Positions 8,402-16,091 of a stretch of DNA of 27,853 nucleotides are shown in pieces; the stretch's first letter is position 1, and each line of letters begins with the position of its first letter. The notes beneath the pieces are model-generated. The model did not search any database. It was given only the letters and a program-made list of their open reading frames with translations, and was not told where the DNA came from. The DNA comes from an uncultured Coprococcus sp. (GTDB taxonomy: Bacteria; Bacillota; Clostridia; Lachnospirales; Lachnospiraceae), in assembly GCA_900548315.1 (NCBI GenBank), contig URJU01000009.1, positions 1 to 27,853 of the forward strand, given 5' to 3'. The position numbers and the translations under genes were made by a program.

Positions 8402-10120
8402 ATGAGTAAGAAAAGATCTAAGATAAAGATGTATTGGAAGAAAAAGAAGTTTGGCTCATTCTTCCTGAAGGTATTTGTGCCGTTTATACTGGCAGCATCG
8501 GTGTTGGGGGCTATAGTAACGTATTTGTTGACCGCAACGTATAACAACAGTGTAGATGATGCAAGGAAAAATTTAAATACTGTATTCACGGAAGCTGAGG
8601 ATGAAACATCGAAAGATTTTGGTGACTCTGCAGATGCCAATGCGGAGGGGGATGTCGATTATGATTTCCAGACAGTGGATAATGCATTTGCCGGAAGAAT
8701 GGAGTATTACTGCTCGATAAACCGTATGTTGGCGCTTGATGACAGGAATTCAAGAGACTGCGTGCTGACAGTGTATCACAGAGATGATGCCGGTAATCTT
8801 TCAAAGATAGCATCGTCAGATGGCAGGGTGTTCATAGCAATCCAGGATGCAAATGCCAAAACGTATTATCTTTCATGTACATATGAAGAGTACAAAGAGA
8901 TGCTAGAGGAGGCATATAAACTCAGCGCACCTGCAAATATAAGCATTAATGAAGTTTATGTTAAGGACAATAACTTCTGGGTAGGGGAATATACTTATAT
9001 TGATAGTGATGAGGAAATCCGTTTTGTGGAAATGGAGGATAGCACTAAAGGGTTTGCAGATAATACGGTATATACAGCTGTCAATGAAAATATTCCAGAC
9101 GGTTATGTGAAATTGGACATGTCAAAAGGATTTGAGATATATAAGGATTATTACGGATATATTTCAAGTTCGAAGAATATGGATGTTTATGAGAACGTGG
9201 ATGAACTGATGGATGAAACCTCAGTGGAGGATTCGGATTTTGTTCAGGGATATGTAGAAAAAGATTACAAGTGCGGTTTTGGACACCATACCACAGAAGT
9301 GGAGAATCTTGGCAGTGGGTATTTTATAGTTTTAGATTTCCATACGAATTTCTGGAGATCAATGGCCGGCTTGTTGGTGATCGCTACCTGGGCAGGAATA
9401 ATTCTCCTGTGTGTGATACTCTCTCTTGCCATTGCCTATGCCATGTATAGGACATATTTGTCGGCTTATGATATGGAGCAGTACAGACGTACAACTTCCA
9501 ATGCCATGGCTCATGATCTGAATAGTCCTCTTGCGATCATTCGACAGAGTGTCGAGAATCTCAGGAATGAGGCAAATCCTGAGAAGAATAAGTATTATAT
9601 GGACAACATAATCAATGGTGTTCATCAGATGAATGCACAGATCGCTTCAATTCTTGATATGGCAAAGGTTGAAGATTCAAATACTCAGCTAAATAAGACA
9701 GATGTTGATATAGCGTCTATTGTTAATTCATTGGCAGATGAGTATGCTGAGAGGGTAAAAGAGAAAGGTGTGACCATTGATATAAAGGGCGCTTGCACTG
9801 TGCATGCCGATGAGACACTCATGACTCGGGCTATAAAGAATGTCATGGACAATGCGGTGTGGTACGTGACAGATGGTGGTGAGATAAAGGTGCGGCTCTC
9901 CGACAGTTTTGCATCATTTGTCAATTCCAGCGCACCGCTGGATGAAGAGGTACTGGCAAATGTGTGGAAACCATTTGTCAATGGAGATGGCAGCCGTCAT
10001 GGACATAATGGAATCGGGCTTGGGCTCCCGATCGTGAGGATCATCATGGACAGGCATGGATTTGACTGCCTGATGGATAACAGCGCGGATGGTGTTGAAG
10101 TTAGACTGATGTTTAAATAA
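8402..10120 (+). CDS. Membrane sensor histidine kinase paralogue with altered catalytic motifs
   Basis: A 572-residue tandem paralogue of the preceding kinase. The two are nearly identical over the first 45 residues and the kinase core but differ strongly in the extracytoplasmic domain. His371 is kept (MAHDLNSPLAII). Differences from the first copy fall in the ATP site: the N-box Lys becomes Trp487 (NVMDNAVWYV), the G2 box reads GHNGIGLGLPIV instead of GHKGTGLGLSIV, and the F box has lost a lysine (WKPFVNGDGS). Family knowledge says the N-box Lys helps hold ATP phosphates, so weakened autophosphorylation is plausible, perhaps with signalling through heterodimers with the first kinase. AAGGGGGA before the ATG supports the start. 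Only one regulator serves both kinases in this window. Confidence 0.86.
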   Translation: MSKKRSKIKMYWKKKKFGSFFLKVFVPFILAASVLGAIVTYLLTATYNNSVDDARKNLNTVFTEAEDETSKDFGDSADANAEGDVDYDFQTVDNAFAGRMEYYCSINRMLALDDRNSRDCVLTVYHRDDAGNLSKIASSDGRVFIAIQDANAKTYYLSCTYEEYKEMLEEAYKLSAPANISINEVYVKDNNFWVGEYTYIDSDEEIRFVEMEDSTKGFADNTVYTAVNENIPDGYVKLDMSKGFEIYKDYYGYISSSKNMDVYENVDELMDETSVEDSDFVQGYVEKDYKCGFGHHTTEVENLGSGYFIVLDFHTNFWRSMAGLLVIATWAGIILLCVILSLAIAYAMYRTYLSAYDMEQYRRTTSNAMAHDLNSPLAIIRQSVENLRNEANPEKNKYYMDNIINGVHQMNAQIASILDMAKVEDSNTQLNKTDVDIASIVNSLADEYAERVKEKGVTIDIKGACTVHADETLMTRAIKNVMDNAVWYVTDGGEIKVRLSDSFASFVNSSAPLDEEVLANVWKPFVNGDGSRHGHNGIGLGLPIVRIIMDRHGFDCLMDNSADGVEVRLMFK

Positions 10121-10122
10121 AG

Positions 10123-10170
10123 AAAAGGACAGATATGTTTGCTTGGATTAGCAAACATATCTGTCCTTTT
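10123..10170. terminator. Bidirectional terminator between the kinase and hxlR genes
   Basis: A perfect 21-bp stem pairs 10123-10143 with 10150-10170 around a 6-nt loop. It has A-runs on the left and T-runs on the right, so it can stop transcription from both converging genes. It abuts the hxlR stop codon. Confidence 0.9.
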
Positions 10171-10500
10171 TTATGCATTCTTGCTTTTATAATCCTCACC
10201 CCAATTTCTCATCGCGTCAAGCACGGGGCGTAGACTCTGACCAAGTTCAGTCAGTGAGTATTCCACTCTGGGAGGAACCTCCGCATACACCTCTCTGTGG
10301 ACGAGTCCATTTTCCTCCATGTCACGGAGCTGCGCGGTGAGAACCTTTTGTGAAACAGTTCCGATGGATTTTTTCAGTTCTCCAAATCTCTTTGTGCCGG
10401 TTATCAGATCTCTCAGGATCAGAACCTTCCATTTGTCGCCGATAAGACTTAATGTCGTCTCAACCGGGCATGCCGGCAATTCTTTTAATTTGTCACTCAC
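10171..10500 (-). CDS. HxlR-family winged-helix transcriptional regulator
   Basis: A 109-residue DNA-binding protein of the HxlR family. Its core contains IGDKWKVLILRDLITGTKRFGEL, then SQKVLTAQLRDMEENGLVHREV and YSLTELGQSL, which form the winged helix and wing. A cysteine at residue 11 (ELPACPVE) lies where redox- or electrophile-sensing HxlR proteins (HypR, YodB) keep their sensing cysteine. It starts with GTG at 10500 after AGAGGT on the minus strand. Its targets are not evident: the upstream 477-bp intergenic region separates it from the FMN/ferredoxin gene at 10978, which is on the opposite strand and is one candidate target. Confidence 0.9.
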   Translation of the reverse strand: MSDKLKELPACPVETTLSLIGDKWKVLILRDLITGTKRFGELKKSIGTVSQKVLTAQLRDMEENGLVHREVYAEVPPRVEYSLTELGQSLRPVLDAMRNWGEDYKSKNA

Positions 10501-10628
10501 AAGTAATTACCTCTTAATAAAAATATTTAATATGGTTATAAAATCTAATAGTTTCTTTTGGTTACTTATAGGCGGATTATACCATACATACTATAAATGC
10601 ACTAGTCTTTAAAGTATGAATGCACATA

Positions 10629-10658
10629 TTGAGTCAACGGTTTACATAAGATTATACA
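10629..10658 (+). promoter_or_regulatory. Candidate promoter in the hxlR-10978 intergenic region
   Basis: TTGAGT at 10629-10634 and TATACA at 10653-10658 are separated by 18 bp. The promoter would drive a short transcript ending at the hairpin at 10744-10778, or read into the gene at 10978. Confidence 0.4.
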
Positions 10659-10664
10659 TTTACA

Positions 10665-10778
10665 GTGCAGCATAATTATGCAACAATAAATGACACGAGA
10701 AAGATAGGTATAGGATGGGGCTGAACCGATATCGGTTTATCAGATGACCATACTTCGTATGAGGTGTGGTCATTTTTT
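10665..10778 (+). ncRNA. Candidate short structured transcript or leader RNA
   Basis: Between the promoter-like site at 10629-10658 and a terminator-like hairpin lie about 110 bases with no open reading frame. They contain a small palindrome GCATAATTATGC (about 10672-10683) and ACCGATATCGGT near 10726-10737. I do not recognise a known RNA family. It could be a small RNA or the attenuated leader of the gene at 10978. Confidence 0.25.
10744..10778 (+). terminator. Terminator-like hairpin in the intergenic region
   Basis: ATGACCATAC pairs with GTGTGGTCAT (10764-10773, one wobble) over a 10-nt loop and is followed by six Ts. No gene ends nearby on this strand, so it ends a short RNA or acts in a leader. 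The rest of the 10501-10977 gap holds the hxlR start signals, a 12-bp palindrome CACAATATTGTG at 10838-10849 that could be an operator, and the AAGGAGG for the next gene at 10964-10970. Confidence 0.6.
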
Positions 10779-10977
10779 ATGCTCTTCTTTCGGTTTTGCC
10801 TTGATTTTCTGCATTAGTAACCTTCAGGTAACTACACCACAATATTGTGCGTACTTTTTTTAATAGAAAACCTCTTATAGAATAGTCTCGAAAGCAAGAG
10901 AAAAACTTTGATGTTCCGATGCAATCGACAGCGTTTCGGGGCAGAGTGCAGAACATATTTTATAAGGAGGTACGGCG

Positions 10978-11574
10978 ATGAATACAGAGAGATGCCTGCA
11001 GATACTCAGGGAGATAAAGGATGTGGCATTTGCCACGGTTGATGACAAGGGCATGCCACAGATAAGAATAATAGACATAATGCTGGTGGAAGGTGAGAAA
11101 GTTTATTTCTGCACGGCAAGGGGCAAGGATTTTTACGCGCAGCTCATGCGTGATGGAAATGTTGCGGTAACGGGCATGAACAGAGAATATCAGATGATAA
11201 GGCTGAACGGAAAGGCGCGCAGACTGGATGATCAGAAGATGTGGATCGACAGGATATTTGCGGAGAATCCATCCATGAACAGTGTATACCCGGATGACAG
11301 CAGATATGTGCTTGAGCCGTTCTGTATCGACAATGGGGCGGTGGAATTCTTTGATCTTGGCAGGAAACCGATAGTCAGAGTGACATTTGCGCTGGGGGAA
11401 AGTGAAAAGACTTTCAAGGGATACGAGATAACCGACAAATGTATCCAGTGCGGAAAATGTGAGCGGATCTGCCCGCAGAAGTGCATTAAGGATTTTGTGA
11501 TAAATCAGACCCACTGTCTGCATTGCGGATTGTGCTTTGAGAAGTGCCCGGTAAATGCGGTGAGGAAATTGTGA
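10978..11574 (+). CDS. FMN-binding split-barrel (PNPOx-like) protein with C-terminal 2[4Fe-4S] ferredoxin domain
   Basis: A 198-residue two-domain redox protein. Residues 1-135 resemble the pyridoxamine 5'-phosphate oxidase-like flavin split barrel (IKDVAFATVDDKGMPQIRIIDIM... VYFCTARGKDFYAQL). Residues 147-195 carry two CxxCxxCxxxCP clusters (CIQCGKCERICPQKC and HCLHCGLCFEKCP) for two [4Fe-4S] centres. The domain pair suggests electron transfer between a ferredoxin pool and bound flavin; the substrate is unknown. AAGGAGG seven bases upstream fixes the start. The Opu transporter genes follow after 42 bp on the same strand, so co-transcription is likely, although no functional link is evident. 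Confidence 0.85.
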   Translation: MNTERCLQILREIKDVAFATVDDKGMPQIRIIDIMLVEGEKVYFCTARGKDFYAQLMRDGNVAVTGMNREYQMIRLNGKARRLDDQKMWIDRIFAENPSMNSVYPDDSRYVLEPFCIDNGAVEFFDLGRKPIVRVTFALGESEKTFKGYEITDKCIQCGKCERICPQKCIKDFVINQTHCLHCGLCFEKCPVNAVRKL

Positions 11575-11616
11575 TAGAAACCGAATCCACAGGATAAAGT
11601 TTAAGGAGGATATAAC

Positions 11617-13158
11617 ATGTTAAAAGAAATGTGGACATTGCTGCTTGAGAAGAAAGGATTTTTCCTGGATCTTCTTGTGGAGCATATAGAAATATCGTTG
11701 TTGGCAATAGTAATAGCTATAGTAATTGGCGGGGGTGTTGGAATACTGATAAGTGAATATCAGAAGGCGTCAAAACCGACTCTCGGAGTGATAAACTTCC
11801 TGTATACGATTCCATCGATCTCCATGCTGGGATTCCTCATACCGTTTTCAGGTGTGGGAAATGCGACGGCGGTCATTGCGCTGACCGTATATGCATTGCT
11901 GCCGATGGTCAGAAATACCAACACAGGTCTGACAAATGTAGATGAGAACATTCTCGAGGCGGCGAAGGGCATGGGAAGCACAAAAACGCAGATTTTATTC
12001 AAAGTCAAGCTTCCGCTTGCAATGCCGGTTATAATTTCCGGAATCAGAAATATGGTGACAATGACGATAGCGCTTGCTGGTATAGCATCATTCATCGGTG
12101 CCGGTGGACTTGGCGTGGCGATATACAGAGGAATCACGACAAATAACACAGACATGACGATGGTAGGAAGTTTGCTCATCGCGCTGCTTGCTCTGGCATT
12201 TGACTTTGTCCTGGGATTTGTGGAGAGGCGTCTTTCAAAGAGGAGTGTTAAGGCAAAGAAGACAAACAGGATAATGACAGCAGTATGCGTGGCGCTTGTT
12301 CTGATATTTGTTCTGATTCAGGTGGTGCCAAAGGATAAAAAGGAAACCATACATATCGCCACAAAGCCGATGACGGAGCAGTACATACTCGGCGAGATGC
12401 TTGATATTCTGATTGAACAAGACACGGATCTTGATGTGGAGATAACCCAGGGCGTGGGTGGTGGAACTTCAAATATCCAGCCCGCTATGGAGAGCGGTGA
12501 ATTTGACATTTACCCTGAGTACACGGGTACTGCATGGAACATGGTGCTGAAAAAGGATGGACTGTACACTGAGGATATGTTCACGGAGCTTGAGAGCGAA
12601 TACGAAGATTCATTTGGAATGAGCTGGGTGGGCATGTATGGATTCAACAACACCTATGGTCTGGTGGTGCGCAAGGAGATTGCTGACAAATATAACATCA
12701 AGACATATTCGGATCTGAGAGCAGTGTCGGACAAGCTTATCTTCGGCGCTGAGTATGATTTCTTCGAGCGTGGAGATGGGTATGATGCGCTTTGCAGCGA
12801 ATATGGATTCAATTTCAAGAAGACGATGGACATGGACATCGGTCTCAAATATCAGGCTATCAATCAGGGCAAGATCGATGTTATGAATATATTTACAACG
12901 GATGGACAGCTTGCGGCATCGGATGTGACGGTGCTGGTGGACGACAAGAATTTCTACCCGTCATACATGTGCGGAAATGTTGTCAGAAACGAGGTCGTTG
13001 AAAGCCATCCGGAGATAAAGGATGTGCTGGATGAACTGTCAGGAACAATAACCGACAGCGACATGGCACAGATGAATTATGCTGTTGAGACCGAAGGCAG
13101 AGAGCCTAGAGATGTTGCGGAGGAGTTTCTGTCCGGCAAGGGACTTTTAAAGAAGTGA
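11617..13158 (+). CDS. Osmolyte ABC transporter permease fused to substrate-binding protein (OpuC/OpuF type)
   Basis: A 513-residue fusion. Residues 1-210 form the permease with five to six membrane helices and the EAA loop (EAAKGMGSTKTQILFKVKLPLAMPVIISG) that docks the ATPase. A further helix at about 220-240 tethers an extracytoplasmic OpuAC/ProX-type binding domain (about 245-513: IHIATKPMTEQYILGEMLDIL... PEYTGTAWN... GLVVRKEIADKYNIKTYSDL). This family imports quaternary ammonium osmolytes such as glycine betaine, choline or carnitine; the exact ligand cannot be read from sequence. AAGGAGG seven bases before the ATG supports the start. The ATPase follows after 134 bp. A single fused gene replaces the separate permeases and lipoprotein of Bacillus OpuC. 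Confidence 0.92.
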   Translation: MLKEMWTLLLEKKGFFLDLLVEHIEISLLAIVIAIVIGGGVGILISEYQKASKPTLGVINFLYTIPSISMLGFLIPFSGVGNATAVIALTVYALLPMVRNTNTGLTNVDENILEAAKGMGSTKTQILFKVKLPLAMPVIISGIRNMVTMTIALAGIASFIGAGGLGVAIYRGITTNNTDMTMVGSLLIALLALAFDFVLGFVERRLSKRSVKAKKTNRIMTAVCVALVLIFVLIQVVPKDKKETIHIATKPMTEQYILGEMLDILIEQDTDLDVEITQGVGGGTSNIQPAMESGEFDIYPEYTGTAWNMVLKKDGLYTEDMFTELESEYEDSFGMSWVGMYGFNNTYGLVVRKEIADKYNIKTYSDLRAVSDKLIFGAEYDFFERGDGYDALCSEYGFNFKKTMDMDIGLKYQAINQGKIDVMNIFTTDGQLAASDVTVLVDDKNFYPSYMCGNVVRNEVVESHPEIKDVLDELSGTITDSDMAQMNYAVETEGREPRDVAEEFLSGKGLLKK

Positions 13159-13292
13159 TTTAGGCAGACGTGTTTATGATTTATTTGCTGGGACAAGTAT
13201 AGTTGAATAATTTGTGATGGATCATAGGTTCTTGGATAAGGCAATTAAAATGGGCTTATGGCATATACAGTATAGATTTGGAGGTTCTTATA

Positions 13293-14090
13293 ATGAATAC
13301 TGCTATTGAATTTAGAAATGTAAAAAAGTCGTATGGCGATAAGACTGTCATAGAAAATCTCAACCTCACAGTGGAACAGGGAGAATTCGTAACTATAGTG
13401 GGCTCGTCAGGCTGCGGAAAGACGACAGCGCTTAAGATGATAAATGGACTTATCAACGCCACAGACGGAGATATATTGATCGATGGCGAGAATATTAAGG
13501 AGAAAGATATTATTGAGCTCCGCAGAAGTATTGGATATTCTATACAGGGAAGTGTGCTTTTCCCGCACATGACTGTTGAAGAAAATATATCCTACGTTCC
13601 CAATCTCCTAAATAAAAACGACAAGGCAAAGACGAGAGCAGCCGTGTCAAAATGGATGAAGATAGTGGGACTTGATGAGGAGATAAAGAACAGATATCCA
13701 GGCGAACTGTCCGGCGGACAGCAGCAGAGAGTGGGGATTGCCAGAGCACTTGCGGTATCGCCAGAGATATTGCTGATGGATGAACCGTTTGGCGCAGTTG
13801 ACGAGATAACGAGGGAGCAGCTTCAGCAGGAGATCAAGAGAATACATAAGGAGACGAAGATAACTATCATGTTCGTGACGCATGATATATCGGAGGCTTT
13901 TCTGCTTGGAACGAAGGTGCTCGTCATGAACAAAGGTGATATTGAACAGTATGACACACCGGCGGATATACTGAAAAATCCGGCGTCAGACTTTGTGGCA
14001 CAGCTAGTTTACAGGCAGAGACACCAGTGCAATCTGCCGGATGGTCAGATCGGGGATTGTCAGTACAGTTTTGTTGCGGGGATTGATTAG
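13293..14090 (+). CDS. Osmolyte ABC transporter ATP-binding protein (OpuCA-like, no CBS domains)
   Basis: A 265-residue ABC ATPase partnering the permease fusion upstream. Motifs in order: Walker A GSSGCGKTT, Q-loop IQGSVLFPHMTVEENI, signature LSGGQQQRVGIARAL, Walker B ILLMDEPFGAVD, H-loop MFVTHD. OpuCA and ProV usually carry C-terminal CBS domains that sense ionic strength; here the protein ends soon after the ABC fold with a tail QRHQCNLPDGQIGDCQYSF containing two cysteines. The ATG at 13293 is chosen because GGAGG lies eight bases upstream; a TTG at 13278 would overlap it. A palindromic repeat begins 12 bases after the stop. Confidence 0.92.
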   Translation: MNTAIEFRNVKKSYGDKTVIENLNLTVEQGEFVTIVGSSGCGKTTALKMINGLINATDGDILIDGENIKEKDIIELRRSIGYSIQGSVLFPHMTVEENISYVPNLLNKNDKAKTRAAVSKWMKIVGLDEEIKNRYPGELSGGQQQRVGIARALAVSPEILLMDEPFGAVDEITREQLQQEIKRIHKETKITIMFVTHDISEAFLLGTKVLVMNKGDIEQYDTPADILKNPASDFVAQLVYRQRHQCNLPDGQIGDCQYSFVAGID

Positions 14091-14101
14091 TGACCCCGAA
14101 G

Positions 14102-14132
14102 GGGGACGGAGGGGTCAGGCACCTCCGTCCCC
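14102..14132 (+). repeat. Dispersed palindromic element, copy 1
   Basis: GGGGACGGAGG and CCTCCGTCCCC form a perfect 11-bp stem around the 9-nt loop GGTCAGGCA. It lies between the Opu ATPase stop and the macrodomain gene. The same design recurs at 15928, 16004, 17897 and 26834. Confidence 0.9.
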
Positions 14133-14165
14133 AGGGTAAATAGTGATAGTTGATTGGAGAATTAG

Positions 14166-14945
14166 ATGAACCAGAGTGAGAGAAGAATATATTTGATAAA
14201 GAGGTTGTTGGAAGAACGCAGCGATTGCGCAGGCGTGCAGATTCCATCTGGCAGTGAGGCTCAGCGGAGACTTCTCCGTTCTCTTATGAATGTCAGGATG
14301 CCAGGAGCTATTGATGCGGATTTTCTGAAGATACAGGACGAATATCTGGCGCAGGTGAATTTCGAGAAAGGAATAGTGGACTTGGAAGATATCGCGGAGA
14401 TCCAGAGAGACACATATGTGTGGCGAGGAGATATAACAAGGCTTGCAGTCTCAGCCATAGTAAATGCAGCAAATAGTGGTATGACCGGATGTTATATTCC
14501 TTGTCACGCCTGTATTGACAACTGTATCCATACATTTGCAGGGGTGCAGCTGAGGAATAGGTGCGGCGAGATCATGCGTAAACAGGGGCACGATGAGGCT
14601 ACTGGTCAGGCGAAGATAACTCCGGCATATAATCTTCCGTGCAAATACGTCATTCACACTGTTGGACCGATAGTGCAGGGCAGACTTACGGCTGAACATG
14701 AACGATTACTGGCGTCCTGCTATAGAGGCTGTCTTGAAGTTGCTGATGAAAACGACGCAGATTCTATAGCATTTTGCTGCATATCCACTGGTGTATTTAT
14801 GTTCCCAAATGAGAGGGCTGCCGAGATAGCAGTAGATTCTGTCAATGCGTATAGGAGAGAGACGGGCAGCAGGGTAAAAGTTGTGTTCAATGTATTTAAG
14901 GAAGAGGATGAGAGGATATACAGAAAGTTGTTGGATAAGAAATAA
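14166..14945 (+). CDS. Zinc-type macrodomain protein, predicted ADP-ribosyl hydrolase
   Basis: A 259-residue protein: an N-terminal helical extension (1-85), then a macrodomain (about 90-255) opening with WRGDITRLAVSAIVNAANSG. The block C109-x3-C113-H114-x-C116-IDN-x-IH (GCYIPCHACIDNCIH) is the hallmark of the zinc macrodomains found beside class M sirtuins; the Cys/His residues bind the catalytic Zn. GQAKITPAYNLPCKYVIHTVGP and CISTGVFMFP are the other ADP-ribose-binding loops. The family removes mono-ADP-ribose from protein side chains. The stop codon overlaps the in-frame ATG that opens the sirtuin frame, so the two are translationally coupled or nearly so. Start ATG 14166 has TTGGAGAA close upstream. 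The protein is predicted cytoplasmic. Confidence 0.9.
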   Translation: MNQSERRIYLIKRLLEERSDCAGVQIPSGSEAQRRLLRSLMNVRMPGAIDADFLKIQDEYLAQVNFEKGIVDLEDIAEIQRDTYVWRGDITRLAVSAIVNAANSGMTGCYIPCHACIDNCIHTFAGVQLRNRCGEIMRKQGHDEATGQAKITPAYNLPCKYVIHTVGPIVQGRLTAEHERLLASCYRGCLEVADENDADSIAFCCISTGVFMFPNERAAEIAVDSVNAYRRETGSRVKVVFNVFKEEDERIYRKLLDKK

Positions 14946-14977
14946 TGGTAAGAGTAGATGAAAAAGAAGGAGTAAAA

Positions 14978-15916
14978 GTGAGAAATACAGGTTTATTAAA
15001 AAGAAAAATAACATTTGAATCGTTTCTATGCGGAACGCCCGCTAGGGATTATGTGTATCAGAGCGTTCCGTACGAAACGCAGATTCAGCAGGCAGCACAG
15101 GCTATAGCCGATGCGGACTGCGTGCTAATAGGCGTGGGTGCCGGGATGAGTGCGGCTGCTGGTGCTCAGTATGGCGGTGATTTCTTTGAGAAGAACTTTG
15201 GTGAGTTTCAGCGGAAATATGGGAATGGCCCATATATGCAAGATATGTACAGTGCTGGATTTTATCCCTATCCTGATGAGGAGAGCTACTGGGGATACTG
15301 GTCAAAGCAGGCTGTGCTGGGCGGAATAAAACTGGATGTCACACCACTTCACAGAAAGCTTCTTGACGGACTTTCCGGCAAAGATATATTTGTGTTGAGC
15401 ACAAATGCGGACGGTCAGTTTGTGAGAGCAGGATTGCCGCAGGAAAAGATATTCTGCCCTCAGGGCGATTACTTTCATATACAGTGCGCGCATGCCTGCC
15501 ATGACAAGACATACGATGCCACGGATATGTTTCTGCAAATGGATCAGGCAAGAAGAGACTGCAAGATCCCAACATATATGGTTCCACGCTGCCCTGTCTG
15601 CGGAGGCTCGATGGACATGAACCTCCGCAAGGATGGTTATTTTGTTCAGGACAGTGCCTGGTATGAGGCAGAGCGAAATTTTAGTGAGTTTGTCACAAAT
15701 GCTATGGACAGCAAACTTGTACTTCTTGAACTAGGTGTAGGTTTTAACACCCCAACAATAATCCGCTTTCCTTTTGAGAAAATGACACGAGAACACGATA
15801 ACATAACGCTTATCAGGTTAAATCTCAATCAAGCGGTGATTCCGGAAAGTCTTGGCTCACGGGTTATTGGAATTAATGCAGACATGGTGGACAGTATAAA
15901 TGACATCTTTCACTGA
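14978..15916 (+). CDS. Class M sirtuin (SirTM-like), predicted protein ADP-ribosyltransferase
   Basis: A sirtuin-fold NAD-dependent enzyme of about 312 residues. The Rossmann motif is IGVGAGMSAAAGAQYGG, the catalytic loop is STNADGQFVRAG (Asn143, Asp145), and the canonical catalytic His block is replaced by CPQGDYFHIQC, as in SirTM enzymes that transfer ADP-ribose to proteins instead of deacetylating. A zinc ribbon is formed by Cys in QCAHACHDKTY and CPVCGG. The frame is open from ATG 14945, which overlaps the macrodomain stop, but GTG 14978 has GAAGGAG five bases upstream and is the better start; the longer form would add 11 residues. In Staphylococcus and Streptococcus the pair sits with GcvH-L and a lipoate ligase, which is the modified target system; neither is present here. 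Confidence 0.88.
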   Translation: MRNTGLLKRKITFESFLCGTPARDYVYQSVPYETQIQQAAQAIADADCVLIGVGAGMSAAAGAQYGGDFFEKNFGEFQRKYGNGPYMQDMYSAGFYPYPDEESYWGYWSKQAVLGGIKLDVTPLHRKLLDGLSGKDIFVLSTNADGQFVRAGLPQEKIFCPQGDYFHIQCAHACHDKTYDATDMFLQMDQARRDCKIPTYMVPRCPVCGGSMDMNLRKDGYFVQDSAWYEAERNFSEFVTNAMDSKLVLLELGVGFNTPTIIRFPFEKMTREHDNITLIRLNLNQAVIPESLGSRVIGINADMVDSINDIFH

Positions 15917-15927
15917 CGTAACAACAT

Positions 15928-15958
15928 GGGGACGGAGGGGTCAGGCACCTCCGTCCCC
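15928..15958 (+). repeat. Dispersed palindromic element, copy 2
   Basis: Identical core to copy 1: 11-bp arms GGGGACGGAGG and CCTCCGTCCCC with loop GGTCAGGCA. The flanks extend the pairing (ACAACAT on the left, ATGTTG on the right, with one bulged C). It starts 12 bases after the sirtuin stop, the same distance as copy 1 from its gene. Confidence 0.9.
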
Positions 15959-16003
15959 CATGTTGCAATATATAGATGAAAAATGGCGGATATACGTGCC
16001 AAG

Positions 16004-16089
16004 GGGGACGGAGGTACCTGACCCCTTTTGGGGAATGTGTGAAATTATGTGTAAAAGTGGCATAAAAAGTACCGGAGCGCTCCGTCCCC
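16004..16089 (-). repeat. Dispersed palindromic element, copy 3, interrupted
   Basis: In reverse orientation, 16004-16025 (GGGGACGGAGG then TACCTGACCCC) matches the reverse complement of copies 1 and 2 with one difference. The expected TCCGTCCCC end appears only at 16081-16089, after 55 extra bases (16026-16080). The outer arms still pair. The element ends two bases from the hcp stop codon. Confidence 0.75.
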
Positions 16090-16091
16090 AT

